A DNA stretch of 64,000 bases from Desmodesmus armatus (GCA_007449985.2 VIIQ02000565.1:1-64000), one strand, 5' to 3'. Counted from the first letter of the stretch, positions 35,025 through 47,324 are shown. Notes: generated from the letters alone by a model not told the origin. Translations and numbers: made by a program.

Positions 35025-38000
35025 CTACTGATGCTGATACTGTTGGTGCTGTTGTGGTGGCAAGCCCATGCCACCCCCCGGCTGCTGCAAGCCTGGAGCC
35101 ACATAGAGTCCCTGCGGCTGCTGCTGCTGCAACAGCTGGCCCTGCTGCTGCAGCTGCTGCACCCCGCCCTGCATGGGCACAGCAGCCCCCAGCACCACAC
35201 CCCCCTGCACCAAGAACACTGGCCCCGCCCCAGCCAGCGGACCGTGAACGGCATACTGCAACCCTGGCTGGGGAGGTAGGGCCTGCTGCAAGGCTATGCC
35301 TGCATTCGGCTGCCATACTTGCTGCCCAGGGAAGCCCGGCTGCTGCTGTTGCTGCTGCTGCTGTAGATGCTGGTGCTGCTGTTGGTGCGGCTGTTGGTGC
35401 TGCTGAGGGATGTTGCCAGCTACTGCTCGAGGTGACATCACGCCGCTCCCTCCCCCTGGCTGCAAGTGCCCGCCAGGCCCCGCACCATGTGCTATGTGGG
35501 TGGGCACATGCGGGCCCACTGCTGCTGCTGCTGCCGCCGCCATGCTTGATGAAGCCATCTGCTGCTGCAGGTGCTGCTGCTGCTGCTGGGCGCGGCTGGG
35601 CAGGTTGATAGTCAAGCCGCCACCACCCCCTGGCCGTTGCTGCTGCTGCTGAGGCTGCTGCTGGGGCGGCTGTGCTGCATCTTCGTCGTCAGAGTCCAGT
35701 AGCGAGATGACTTCATGCTGCTTGCCGCGCCGAACCTCCGACACAGCCCGCCTGCGCAACCATGACGCCAACACAACAGCCTTGTCAGCACAGCAACATC
35801 ATCAGCACACACTCAGGATTTTGCAGGACGGCCAGCAGCACAGGTGATCCGATAGACTCCACCCACACCTGCACAACAACACTGACCCGCCACTGCAGAT
35901 GTGCGCAAGCAGCGCTACCTGCCGCAGATACAGCACCGGCAATGATGCGCCAATGCTCAACAGTACCTTGCTTATTCCAGCCTTGTCCACCACGGACAGA
36001 CGGGGCTTACGTCAACCCGCATTCACATCACTGCACCCCAGCGCACCCCTCCCCCACCCCACCCCACCTCGCCCCATCCCACCACCACCCCCGCCCCGCC
36101 CCGTCACATTGCCGATGCCACCCCACCTCAGCACGGCACTGTTCCGCCTCCCACCAAACCCCACCCACCCACCCCAGCCCACACCCCTGCCACATCTCTG
36201 CCCCCCATCCCCCCCCACCCCACCTCAGCTCAGCCGCCTCATCCTCCTCGTCACTGGAGTGCTGCTCAACCCGTTAACACAACCCGCATGCATCACACCC
36301 AACCCCACCCCATCCCAGCCCAGCCCCCTCATTGCTGCCACCCCACCTCAGCTCAGCCGCCTCATCTTCCTCGTCACTGGAGTGCTGCTCACCGCCACCG
36401 CCAGATCCCATCGGCCCCACCACTGGTGCTGGCGTCTGGCCATCCGCCTGCAGCACCGACCTGCGGCAACACCATCAGTAACACTCGCGTCGTCAGTGTG
36501 GAGAGAACTGCGCAACGTACCTACACACGCCTACAACCTACCGCGATCAGAGAGGTGTGCCCATGGAGACATCATCAGGGTGATGGGAAGCAAACAACTT
36601 TGCTGAACAAGAACAGTGACCAAGCACCCTGCGGGCTGTGGTCCCTGATGACCGCAGGTAATTCACACCCGTACCGCCCTTCATCTGATGCACACCTCAT
36701 GTCACAAGAATGTTGCGCGACAATCTTGCAGCTGAAAGTTGTGACATGAGTTGTGCATCAGATGAAGGGCGGTACGGGTGTCGATCAACGCATGCGTCCT
36801 AGCCAGCCAGGTGTCCCATCAGCCAACGTGTGCGCTGCTCTGGCCCTGGTCCCCATCTGTCCCCACTCCACGAGCACCCACTGCGCGTGCCACCCTTTCC
36901 CCTTATTCAACACTCCACCCCTCCCTTCATACCATCGCCACACAGCCTTGTTGTGAAGGGGGCTGTGGTGAGGACTTTTGTGGCAGCCCGACCCGCTCAC
37001 CTGAATGGCCCATTGCTTCCTGCAGGGCGCCACTCTGCCTCCTCGTTGATCTCCACCTCCAGCACGTCCGGCTGGTGGGCCAGGCAGGACACGATGTGGG
37101 CCAGGTAGCTGTCCAGCTGCGGGGCCAGACAGGAACGGTGAACAGGGAAAGTGAGTGTTGTGGAAGCGAGGCCTTGCAAGATACCTGTCCTACTTACGTC
37201 AAGGGTGAAGGTTGACTACACGGTGTGAAGGTTGAACGGTGTGTTGGGTCTGAGTTCTGGAGTCAGTGCCGCCTGCAGAAGGTGCGCAACATAGGCATCG
37301 CGTGCATCAAACCCACCTGGTCTGGTAAACCTCACACTGTTGACATTCACAGCTGCAAGCCTACCTGCAGGTTCTGCACGCAGCTGGCCTTCATGCTGTG
37401 TGGGTCGATCCACTTGTAGGTCTGTGCAGCCATGTCCAGGAACGACTCCAGCTCAAAGGTCTGGTCGTCGTTGCTGCCCGTGTCCACAAAGCGGGCGGGG
37501 TGCTGCACGCGCAGGAAGGTGTTGGGGTCCTTCAGGGACACGACCCTGCATGGCAACACATGTGTGGCGTTGCGAAGGGGGGGGGGGTGTCAAAACTCTT
37601 CTTGTCACTAGGATCTGGCTGCCTGTGTCCACAAAGCGGGCGGGGTGCTGCACACGCAGGAAGGTGTTGGGGTCCTTCAGGGACACAACCCTGCATGGCA
37701 ACACATGTGCATGAAGGATGGAGGTTGAGCAGTAAGCAAATATACAGCAGACACGGCAAACATGCAGGTGGTGTTCATGTGTCTATGTGTCCATGTGTCG
37801 ACAGAGGGAGTACTTAGATACATGCAAGCTGTGCTATGTGTGTGTGTGTGTGTGTGGGGGGGGGTACGTGGGGTCTCAACTCAGTCTCAGTCAGTAAGGC
37901 TCGTCGTTGCAAGGTGTTGGGGTCCTTCAGGGACACAACCCTGCACAGCAACACGTGTTTTCCAAGGTTGCAAAGGTGGGGGGGGTGTCAAGACTCTTCT

Positions 38001-41000
38001 TGTCACTAGGATCTTGTGGCTGCTGTGTGATGCAAGGCAGCAGGTGCTGTAAGTGTCCCTGTGAGGAATGGGATTGCTGGTGGCGGTGATAGTGATTGCA
38101 ACACTCTTGCTGTCGCTGACGTAATGCTAAGGAGCAGGTGTGGTGATGTACTTTCAAACCCAAAGCATTCAATCCCAACCGTATGATATCTTCAACCACA
38201 CAACACTCCACACAACAGTACGCATAAAACACACACCTGTTCCCGACCACCACATCCTCCTCATCACTGATAACAATGTCATCATCGGCTGCCGCCGCCG
38301 CCGCTGCGTGCTGCTGCGCCTGCCCTGCTGCTGCTGCTGCTGCGCCTGCAGCTGGGTTGGTGCTGCTGGTCTCCGGCCCCCGAGGGTGCATGAAGTGCCG
38401 CACACGCTGCACTGCGACTGCCAGCGGCTCAGGCGGCTTCATCAGCGCCTGCACACACACGCGGCAACAGTTACCACAAAAGGCCTGCCCATCCACTTTC
38501 TATTTTAAAAGCGGCTTCCTTACACCTACCCGATACATAGTTGATGATATGCCTATGGGTGACGATGCCTCACATGGCAGTACAGTACTACAATGGGCGC
38601 AAGCACTACAAGGTGGTGTCGGCGCAACCATGAGCCATGCCAGCTGTCAGCCAACCTCCCGGGCCCAAGCAGTGCCCCACCTTGACCTGCTCTCGCGTCC
38701 GCCGTCGCATGATGTAGGCCAGCAGCAGCACCTGCTGCTTGTGCTTGTCACCCTGGGCGTACTCCAGCGACACGTCCAACATCAGACCGCCTTGCTCTGA
38801 AGCCCGAGGGGGGGGGGGGGAGGGGGGAGGGGGGAGGGGGCCGGTGACGCAGGCAGGAGTGCAGCAGAAAGATAAACATGCATGGCGGGAACAAAGCTTG
38901 CATAGCTTCCTCAGGCTGCACAACACCATCAGGGCTGTGTCGCAAAGCACCGTTGTTGCAGCCCATCACCTTTGCAAAGTTTTGTTGTCACACACAACCA
39001 TGTCGATTGCATGCCGTGGGCCCTACCATTGCGACATGCCTCACTGTTGAACTACAGTGGCCTTGTGGGACTGTCAGTAACGCAGCTCTGCATGCACAAT
39101 CTCTGCTGGCAGACTGCCAACAATGTTACTGTTACGTTTACAGGGTTCAAGCCGATCCTGCACACCCCATGGGGAACCAACGAGGCTCATGGGGCAATCT
39201 CACCATTACCGCTCACCTTGCGCTGATACCAATGGCAGGAGGGGTGTCAGGTTGGCAGGTGCGTCCCGCTGCAGGTGTGCACACAAACATCACAGCATGA
39301 CACAATGTCAACATGCCTGCTGTCTGGCCATGAGTGATTCCAAAGGATCGGCAGCAAGGCCAGCACCATGTAATGCCTGACACAGCCATGAGACGCGCAG
39401 GTGCGACAGCAAACGCTGTTGAAGCGTGTGAGTGTGCACACATACCAATTCAACTCCCCACTGGCAAGACGTCTGAATCGCCCTTGTTGTGCCTATCCTG
39501 ATAGAGCCACCGAGTCGGTCCTGGTGTGACTCGACAGGCAGTTAATCTGTTGACACACAATGAATGATGACGACACAGCCGCCAGCCCAGCGCACCTGCA
39601 TGACGCCCAGCGGGGTGCTGGTGCCCCTCTGGTTGACCCGCAGCATCCTGTTGTTGAAGCGCAGCAGCGGGGAGGTGGGCCACTGCAGGCGGAACTGGAT
39701 CTTGTCATCCAAGCACAGCGCCATCGCCTGGGGATGGAGGGCGGGCACATGCGGGCAGTGGGTGTTCAACAACATGTGGGCCATGTATGGTTCTGGCAAA
39801 ATTGTCAAGTGGAATATCCCCCCCCCCCCCCGCTGTACTGCATGCGTGCGTGTTAGAAGGGGGGGGGGGGGTGAAGCGCAGCAGTGGGGAGGTGGGCCAC
39901 TGCAGGCGGAACTGGATCTTGCCATCAAGGCACAGCGCCATTGCCTGGGGATGGAGGGCAGGCACATGCGGACATCACGCGGGCATTGTGTAAGAGACAA
40001 ACAGCTGACTTGCATGTGTGCAGGCACAGGAAGTGCAATATGTGTATGAACGGAGGGGGGGGGGGAGAGGGAAGCGCTAGCTCCGTTGAAAGGCTGCAGA
40101 GCTACATGGCGACAGGTACGCAGATGGTGCTGAACAAAGAGCTCTACAATGTGTAGCGGACAAGGCAGGTGCCAACCGTGCACAGCAGTACAATCCAGCA
40201 CCAGCAGCACAGCATTGAAAAACCACAAGACCGAGCAGGCGCGATGGACAGGAGGGTCCAGTCATGCCAACAAGCACATCCCTGCACGCCTGCCCTTCCC
40301 TGCCCTGCGCACAGGCACACACACCTGCAGCTGGAACTCCCCAGGGCTGTCCCGCAGCAGCTTGACCTGCTGGCTGCTGAGCGTGATCCTGCCGGGCCCT
40401 GCCTTGCTGACCTGCCACTCCTCCAACACGTTGACAGAGTTCTGCACCCATATGCAGCAGAACATCAGAGTCCACAGAACATAAGAGTCAGAACATGAGA
40501 GTCAACAGCACAGGGGAGCAGGGCCATGCCAGCAGTGCGGGGAGTGAAGGGAGGGTCCAGATACTAGATATAATAATCCAAAGCAGAGAGCGTGCACGCA
40601 CAGCGCGATGGAGGCTAATTGTGGAGCAGCGAACACAAGTGCTGCAGGCAGGGCATGTCATATTGCGGGGATCCAGGCATCAAGGAGCAGCCTCAACACT
40701 GGTGCCTTGCTGGATGCCGCCACGCAGCCCGGCCAGCTGCGTCCAAACACCTGCCCACCTGTACAGTCGCTTTGCCTCCTGTCGGCCTGCCAAGCTGCGG
40801 AGTCATCACCAGTGTGTCATACACCTCCCAGAACGGGTCCGCACGGGCAACCCTGTCCAGCACAACAAGCCATGTTCATGTAGTACATGACATGTAGTAC
40901 ATGCCATGTTCAGCACCCCTCTACTACAGTGCACCACAGAGCTACGGCTATGTAGAGCCCCACTCCTGTGTGTTGGGTCAAGGCAACACCCACCCCAAGG

Positions 41001-43164
41001 CCACGCAGGGAAATCAGCAGGGCCCGTCAGATCGTGCACAGTGTCAGCTCAAGATGGAGCGCATGCTGTGAAATTGCCCAGTAGCACACAGGACGACCTC
41101 ATCCCCAGCCTGCTGCCCTGATGCTGCTGTCATAAATTTGCCTTCCCTCATCATCACCTCTCAGCTTTGCAGACTCCAAACACACCCATGAGTGCCTGAC
41201 ACACCCTGCGCCAAAGCACATCACACCCACTTTGCTGCCACAGACGCATCCAGCCCCCCCCCCCCCCCCCCCACCCCCCTTTCTCCCGCCCCAGCGTACC
41301 TGCAGCGCTCACAGAAGAACTGCCTCCGCTTAGGCCACTTGTCGCTGCCACGCGAGTGCAGCAGCTGCTGCCTCACACAGCTCCCATGCTGCCACACCCC
41401 ACAGAACGCGCCCTCGCACTGCAGCATCGGCTCGCTGCGGCCGCCGTTGGCACACACGCAGCGCACCCGCGTGTTCAGCGGCCCTATGCCCTCCTCCCCA
41501 GTTATGAACGCAGTGATCACATCCTCCTCGTCCTCAGCGCCCCCCAGCCCGGCAGCCGCTGCAGGCAGGGGCCTGAACTGCCGCTGCTGCGGCAGCAGGG
41601 GGTTGGTTGGGTTGGTTGGTCCAAACAGCCGCGCGCGCTTGGGGGGCCCCTGATCAACACCAGCGAGTTTGTTGGATGCTGCGACTGCTGGGCCGTAATC
41701 GGTGCGCAAGAGACGCTGGAAGACTTTGTCTACAATGCCAGCTGCTGCATCCACACGGGCTTGGTCCTTGAGCTTGTGGCCTTGCTCAGTCCTGCAGCGG
41801 GAGACACCAGCACAACAACAGCATATCGGCAAGAAACCCCCCTGCACGGCTTGCTCCCTGGGTGGTCTGATACTCGGGTTGGTTTTCGGCACGCAGCACA
41901 CACTGGCACAGCAGGAACATTCCTGCATCTCCGCAAACAGACTCAGCAGCAGAATGTCAAACAGAGGGAAGACACAAATGGCTTCACCCACGACCCTCAC
42001 TACTGAATGAAAAACAGCATGGCATGTCCTCACCACAACAGCCCTGCTGAAATCTGCTGTCAATGCAATGCCTGCTGCTTTGACACTCAACGCAGCTGCT
42101 AAGAGCCCAGGCAGGACATGGGGACCAAGGCAGCGCAGGAGGTGACTTAGCACAGCCGCCGACTTTTGTCATGCTGCCATGCTGCAAGGGCTAGAATTGG
42201 AGAGGGCTGCTACCCGACCTTGCCAGACCCCAACCTTAGACACACACCCACAGACTCCAAAGAGGGGTGCGCATAGTGAGCCAATCAGGCCACCTGCTGC
42301 CTCTCTCTGTGCCTGTGTCAGGATCATAGCACGACAGTATGTGTCCATAGGCAGCCGAACATGTGCACCACCTGTCCTTTCCAGCTGCTGCTGCTCTTTC
42401 AAGCTGCTGCTCCTTTACAGTTACAGTATTTGGCAAAGCCGTGCAACCCGCAAGGGGGCCAGGGGCTCATGGGGAACTCCAGCTGCACCCACTCACAGTG
42501 TCGCTGCATCCTGGAACATGCCCAGGATGCGCGCAGCCAGGTCATCCTTCCTGCCATGGCGAGGCAGGCCCAGCTGCTGCAGCACCTCCTTGGCCTCTGC
42601 GATGCGGAAGGCGTTGACCTTGACCTGCAGGACACATGCATGCACATGCAGGAGGGAAGGCTCAGCACACCAACATGCGTGCAGGAAACTTGCAGGAGGG
42701 AAGGGTCAGCACACAGTGACACATGCATGCACATGCAGGAGGGAGGGCTCAGCACACCAACACGCGCGCAGGACACCTGCAGGCGGGAAGGGTCAGCACA
42801 CAGTGACACATGCAGGACACTTGCAGGAAGGAGGGTTCAGCACACTGATACATGCAGGGCAGATGCAGGACACCTGCCCGGCAATGCAGGAGGGAGGGGC
42901 TTGGGTCAGCACTCGACCTTGTCAGCTGCATATGGTAGCCACAGGGGTTTCAACCTTCACCCGTGCAGTATGGGTGCACGACTATCGGCAACTGACATGC
43001 TTGAGGTGTGTGATCGCACACTCCTGCTGCCAGCAGCTGCCACCGTTGCAGAGGTTTCACAGCCTGTGTGCCGGGGTGTGGCTTGAGGGTGCCTGGGGTG
43101 TGGCGACATCCTGCAAGCCTGGAATCTGACTCACCCTAATGGCCTCTAACGCAGCTGCATCCAT
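35025..43164 (-). CDS. SIZ1: SIZ1/PIAS-like SAP-PHD-PINIT protein with zinc-ligand-less SP-RING (12 exons, 818 aa)
   Basis: Minus-strand exons 43135-43164, 42497-42624, 41300-41791, 40759-40852, 40325-40441, 39596-39727, 38681-38794, 38237-38448, 37365-37545, 37001-37116, 36347-36460 and 35025-35751 sum to 2457 bases, all phases consistent. Domains in order: SAP (residues ~1-50, AKEVLQQLGLPRHGRKDDLA); PHD with intact Cys/His ligands (VRCVCANGG, WQHGSC, FFCERC); ADPFWEVYDTLVM as in plant SIZ1; PINIT (DDKIQFRLQWP, NQRGTSTPLGV, YIMRRRTREQV); SP-RING-like exons 9-10 (ARFVDTGSNDDQTFELESFL, YKWIDPHSMKASC, DSYLAHIVSCLAH, LEVEINEEAEWRP); a SUMO-interacting motif VISLLDSDDED; and a Gln/Gly/Pro-rich tail. 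SIZ1 proteins transfer SUMO to nuclear targets. Here every Cys/His expected to bind SP-RING zinc is replaced, so ligase activity is doubtful. Several introns hold extra copies of exon edges. Confidence 0.9.
36218..36270 (-). repeat. Copy of the 3' edge of SIZ1-like exon 11
   Basis: Near-identical to 36341-36393 (encoding HSSDEEDEAAELR plus the donor), about 123 bases further into the following intron. Confidence 0.85.
36665..36781. repeat. Long inverted repeat, 43-bp arms, in SIZ1-like intron 10
   Basis: Arms 36665-36707 and 36739-36781 are reverse complements with about one mismatch (ACACCCGTACCGCCCTTCAT ... ATGAAGGGCGGTACGGGTGT). The loop is 31 bases. The near-perfect arms suggest recent origin. 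Confidence 0.9.
37622..37962 (-). repeat. Two extra copies of the 5' edge of SIZ1-like exon 9
   Basis: 37622-37705 repeats the exon start (VVSLKDPNTFLRVQHPARFV and the GCATGCAG-like acceptor) almost identically. 37912-37962 is a shorter copy. G runs lie at about 37577, 37856 and 37978 beside them. Confidence 0.9.
39162..39196 (+). repeat. Dispersed GCTCATGGGG-type repeat, copy 3
   Basis: ACACCCCATGGGGAACCAAC followed by GAGGCTCATGGGGC, in a SIZ1-like intron. It can fold (CCCCATG against CATGGGG). Confidence 0.6.
39872..39964 (-). repeat. Copy of the 5' part of SIZ1-like exon 6
   Basis: Repeats 39654-39745 (HPQAMALCLDDKIQFRLQWP) with few changes, one being D to G. It is flanked by runs of C (~39827) and G (~39862). 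Confidence 0.9.
42443..42474 (+). repeat. Dispersed GCTCATGGGG-type repeat, copy 4
   Basis: GCAACCCGCAAGGGGGCCAG followed by GGGCTCATGGGG, in a SIZ1-like intron. Preceded by TTACAGTTACAGTATT, a flank shared with copies 3 and 5. Confidence 0.6.
42640..42900 (-). repeat. Tandem copies of the SIZ1-like exon 2 acceptor region
   Basis: About five repeats of a 40-60-base unit (GACACATGCATGCACATGCAGGAGGG / AAGGGTCAGCACACAG...) immediately upstream, in gene sense, of exon 2 (start 42624). Each contains CTGCATG/CCTGCA motifs that mimic the acceptor. Confidence 0.75.
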
Positions 43165-43685
43165 TTTGGTCCGTGCTAGCTGTCAGTCTGTCAATCTACA
43201 GGCTGTCCACTGTCCACAGCGCGGGGCATGAGCCCAGGGTGGACCCCATGCTAGCAGCAAACAGCTGAGGACCCTAGTAGGGTGATTGTTGAAGGTACAA
43301 GATTGCACAGATGAGCTGCTACGTCCAAGGAAGAGTACACACAAAGGCACTTTGCAGTAGATGATGAAGTCTGCTGCTGCTGTGGAGGCACATCAACGAT
43401 GCAGTACCGAGCCCTGCGTGTAGCAAGTCCTGAAAACATAAGACTACGTTGTGCCTGACTGCCGAACATGCTGTGTGTTCCGTCATTAGTAACCAATTTC
43501 ATTACTAACCACTAGCTTCGCCAAGCCAACTCTACAACCCATATCTTACCTTCTAGTCTCAGTTATTGTGTCCCTGTGTGCCTCGTATCATCCCTTCGCC
43601 CATCAACTGACCCCATCAGCAAAACTTCCACTGGACTTCCTGCCTGTGCTTATTTGATTGTCTGGCCTTCTCCTTTGTCTCACCC
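43165..43685. promoter_or_regulatory. Shared intergenic region between divergent genes
   Basis: 521 bases between the ATG of the SIZ1-like gene (-) and the ATG of the Gln-rich gene (+). Presumably it contains both promoters. I see no clear TATA box. Confidence 0.4.
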
Positions 43686-44194
43686 ATGCAGCCTCAGCAG
43701 CAGCAGCAGCAAAAGACAGGTCTATTCACCTCCACCTTGCTCAAACTAGAGCAATCAGCCCGCTCAGCAGCACCAGGCCTTGCGCAGCAGGTGGACAAGC
43801 TATTGGGGTCAGTGGGTGTCAACACCTCCCACACCTCCCACACCCACGCGCCCCTCGCAGCGTACCAACAGCCACACGTGTTGCCACCATACCCAGCAGC
43901 AGCCAACCAGTACCAGTATCAGTCCTGGCCTTGTGCTCAGCCTGGTGCCGGGTACCCACAGCAGCACTGGCCCCAGCAAGGACCCCCTCCGCCGTTCCAG
44001 CCCCAGTACCCACAAACATCAGCACCAGTCACGCAGCCATATGCACCTGCTCCGGTCACGCAAGTGTACCCTGCCGCTGGCGGCTACCAGACAGGCCCAC
44101 AATACCCACAACAGCAGCAGCCCTGGCAGCAGCAGCAGCAGCAGCAGGCCTGGCCACAGCAGCAGTTCCCTTCACAGTACAACACGCAGTACCC

Positions 44195-44235
<41 letters not shown>

Positions 44236-44334
44236 CACATGGCATACCCATTCTGGAAGCTACAGTCGAAATCAAGCCCAGTGGCTTACCTGTCGGCACC
44301 AGGCCTGTTGATGCCCGATCAGCATCATCACCAC

Positions 44335-44366
<32 letters not shown>

Positions 44367-44888
44367 CCCCCACAACAGCAGCAGCAGGTGGTGCCACTGC
44401 AGCAGCTCCTGCAGCAGCTGTGGACCTCAGCTGTTCCTGCAGCAGCGCAGGGTGCAGCAGCAGCTGGCATAGTAGGGCGGTGGTACCACCAGGATGCAGG
44501 AGCTTTGAGTGAAGTGACCTTTATGGCAGATGGCCGCTGCTACTGGAGCAGGAGCAACACCAGCGAACGTACTGCTGCTGCTGCTGCTGTTGGAGGATTG
44601 CCAGCAGCACCAGCAGGAGGGGGAGGGGGTAGCGATGGCAGCAGGCAGCAGCAGCCGCAGCAGCAGCAGCAGGTTATTTGGCATGGGGTGTGGAGGCTGC
44701 AGGGAGGCACTGCAAGCGCAGGGCAGCTGAGCCTGGTGTATATAATGGAGCAGCAGGGGCAGGGCAGCAGTCACCCCCAGCAGCAGCAGCAGCAGCAGCA
44801 GCAGCGCGTGGTGACGTACCAGCTGTCGGCCCTTGATGACACTTTGGTGTTGGATGGGCTGGCACATGTCAAGCTGGGCTCTGCTTAG
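43686..44888 (+). CDS. Gln/Pro/Tyr-rich protein with C-terminal beta-type domain (single exon, 400 aa)
   Basis: One open frame from ATG (43686) to TAG (44886-44888). Residues 1-60 are a helical segment (TLLKLEQSARSAAPGLAQQV). Then a Pro/Gln/Tyr-rich prion-like region (QYQYQSWPCAQPGAGYPQQH) with polyQ runs. Near residue 260 a compact beta-rich domain begins with GIVGRWYHQDAGALSEVTFM and DGRCYWSR. It continues after a Gln-rich insertion with VIWHGVWRLQGG, LSLVYIMEQ and YQLSALDDTLVLDGLAHVKL. The pattern (GxW...G...W.G.W...L.L) is lipocalin-like by eye, but I do not assign a family. The low-complexity half would suit condensate or scaffold proteins (inference). It is divergent from the SIZ1-like gene. 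Confidence 0.75.
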
Positions 44889-45325
44889 TTGCCGGTGCGA
44901 CAGCACCAAACAGGGTTGGCCTTGTTGGTCTTGCTGCTAAACCAAATTAAAGTCACACCTGTAGCTATCAGCACTGGGTGTAGCATCATGCACAGGTCAA
45001 GCTGGGATCCGGTTAGTTGCTGGTGTGACTGTACCACACGGGGTTGATGTGTTTGCCTCGCTGCTATCAGCACTGGGTGCAGCATCAGGCATAGTAAGGT
45101 GTGCATGAATCACCCTATGCTTCGTTGTTGTGAATGTGACTGTACCACACATGGTTGATGTGTTTGCCTTGCTGCTATCAGCACTGGGTGCAGCATCAGG
45201 CATAGTAAGGTGTGCATGAATCACCCTATGCTTCGTTGTTGTGGATGTGACTGTACCACACATGGTTGATGTGTTTGCCTCGCTGCTATCAGCACTGGGT
45301 GCAGCATCAGGCATAGTATGGCCGC
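44862..45325 (+). repeat. 111-bp tandem repeat starting at the last codons and stop of the Gln-rich gene
   Basis: Copies with GTGACTGTACCACAC begin at 45025, 45136 and 45247 (exact 111-base spacing). A diverged first copy overlaps the CDS end: CATGTCAAGCTGGGCTCTGC plus stop TAG and TTGCCGGTG matches GGTCAAGCTGGGATCCGGTTAG at about 44995. The repeat therefore contains a duplicated CDS end and stop codon. Confidence 0.9.
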
Positions 45326-46670
45326 ATGCATGAGCCACCCCTGCCATTCCATGGCAAAGCAATGTGGTGTCACCACGGGACATCCTGTGTAGGGTGCAGT
45401 TGGCGGAAGTTCAGTGTGATTTGTATGGCTAATTGACTCATTGCTCAGGACGGTCCTGAGCACCAAACTGGGGCCAGGCAGCTGTAGGGTGTTCCAAGTG
45501 ACAATGTGTAGTTACTATCGTATTCACTAGGGGTAGGCAGCATTCATGGTGGGGCTGATGCAAGGATTTTCACACCTCTCATTCACACACTGCTAGTGTC
45601 AGTGGTGCTGCAACGTCTTGCATGCTGAAGTGAAGGGCATGATGTACATCTGCATCGCTTTTGCCTGGGTTCGTTCTGAGGGTTCCTTCATCGTGGTGTG
45701 CTGTGGTGTGCTGTGAAGGGTCCGTCTGCTCTGGGTCCTGGTGCTGTGGTTTGAGAGCTTTGTTTGCCTGTGGCTTTGTTGTGAGTGGGCCCACCTTACA
45801 CCAGATAAGCTCGACTGTGGTTGGCCCGGCAACTCCGACAAGGTTGCAGGTGGTCACCTGGGTCACCTTTTATTTGTGGGGACACGGACCTTAGATTGGT
45901 TGAAAGTTTGGGTTACCCTGCAACTGCATCATGCAGTAACGGTCAATCAGCAACAGCTACCGGTGCATCTGCCGCGTCAAAGCTGCAGCCTCTGTCACGT
46001 TGCCTGGATTCCCTGCAGCATATGAGGTTCTCACATGCCATAGGACAGCTGCTGTCAGAAGGAACGTGCTCCAGCCAGGCACTGAGCATGTCACAGCAAG
46101 CACATGACACTCCCAAATTCCAGAGGGTTTGGGGGGCCCCGAAGCTCGTCTAGCTTCAGCTGCACATACATATGCATCACTAACTACTTCTTTTCGTTGA
46201 TAGACACGGCAGCTTCAGCCTCTGCGATCTTATCACAACATGACACTCCCGACACAGTAGCAAAGTACACTAATTTCCCCATTGGTGCCAGCAACTCGCA
46301 CAGCAACAACTGTGCTGGTGTTCCTGTTGACAGTTACACTTACAGCAATTGGCTCAGCAGAGGCTGAGCAACCCACAAGGGAGCCAGAGGCTCATGGGGC
46401 TGAAAGCTGTCCGTACTGCGAGGCACAACACACGAGCACCCCTGCCTTGGCAGCTGTAAACAAGGTCAGGCCCGAGCAAGCAATATCACTTTGCTGTGTC
46501 AGTGCCTGTGCCAACTTGGAATTCGGTTCGATAGGTACTATCTGCAACTCCCGCATTTTGGCAAAGTACTATACTGCTGGTTACGTAGCATGGCGCTTGC
46601 ACTCCGCATTCACACTGCCTTACGAGGTTCATGCTAGTGCTGCAGCTGCAGCGGCATGTTCCTGTTGCTG
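45326..46670. other. Intergenic between two converging genes
   Basis: No coding exon found. Contains one dispersed repeat copy (46367-46399). Probably the 3' UTRs of the Gln-rich gene and the GST-like gene. Confidence 0.5.
46367..46399 (+). repeat. Dispersed GCTCATGGGG-type repeat, copy 5
   Basis: GAGCAACCCACAAGGGAGCC then AGAGGCTCATGGGG. Preceded by GACAGTTACACTTACAG, resembling the flank of copy 4. Confidence 0.6.
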
Positions 46671-47290
46671 TCACAGCCGGCTGGTAAGAACCGCCGTCCC
46701 TGCGCACCACACCGCCACCCTATTCCCCCTGCGCTCTATGCGTCCACACTCCCCGACCAACCGCACCATCTCTGCAAACACCTCCACAGCATCTACACAA
46801 CCTGCTGCTGCGGCTGCTGCCGACAGCCGCCGCTGCTGTGTCTTTACTGCTGCTGCTGCTGCCCCACTGCTGCCACTGGCTGCCTGTTGGGTGTCCAGCT
46901 CCCCACCACTGCAGCCATGGCAGACGTCACTGCTGCCATGGCAGACGTCACTGCTGCCATGGCAGCCGTCGCTGCTGCCGGCAGCAGTGACAGCTGCCAG
47001 CAGCTGCTGCACAACACCCTTCCCCCCTTCATCAAGCTGCAAGTACCACTCCACGATCTCTGCTGCTCGCCAGGCTGTGTAACTAGAAGCAATACGGGTG
47101 AGGGGGGACCCTGAGGGGGGGTCCACTGCTTGTCCTGTGTAAGCATCATACAGGGTGAAGGCATGACTCCCAAGAAACCGGGGCACCACCAGCCAACTGC
47201 CCCCACTGCTGCTGCTGCTGCTGCTGCTGCTGGAAGTTGGGATGCTGTTGTTGCTGCTAGTGGTGATGGTTGCGGGGGTGCCATTGGCAG

Positions 47291-47324
<34 letters not shown>

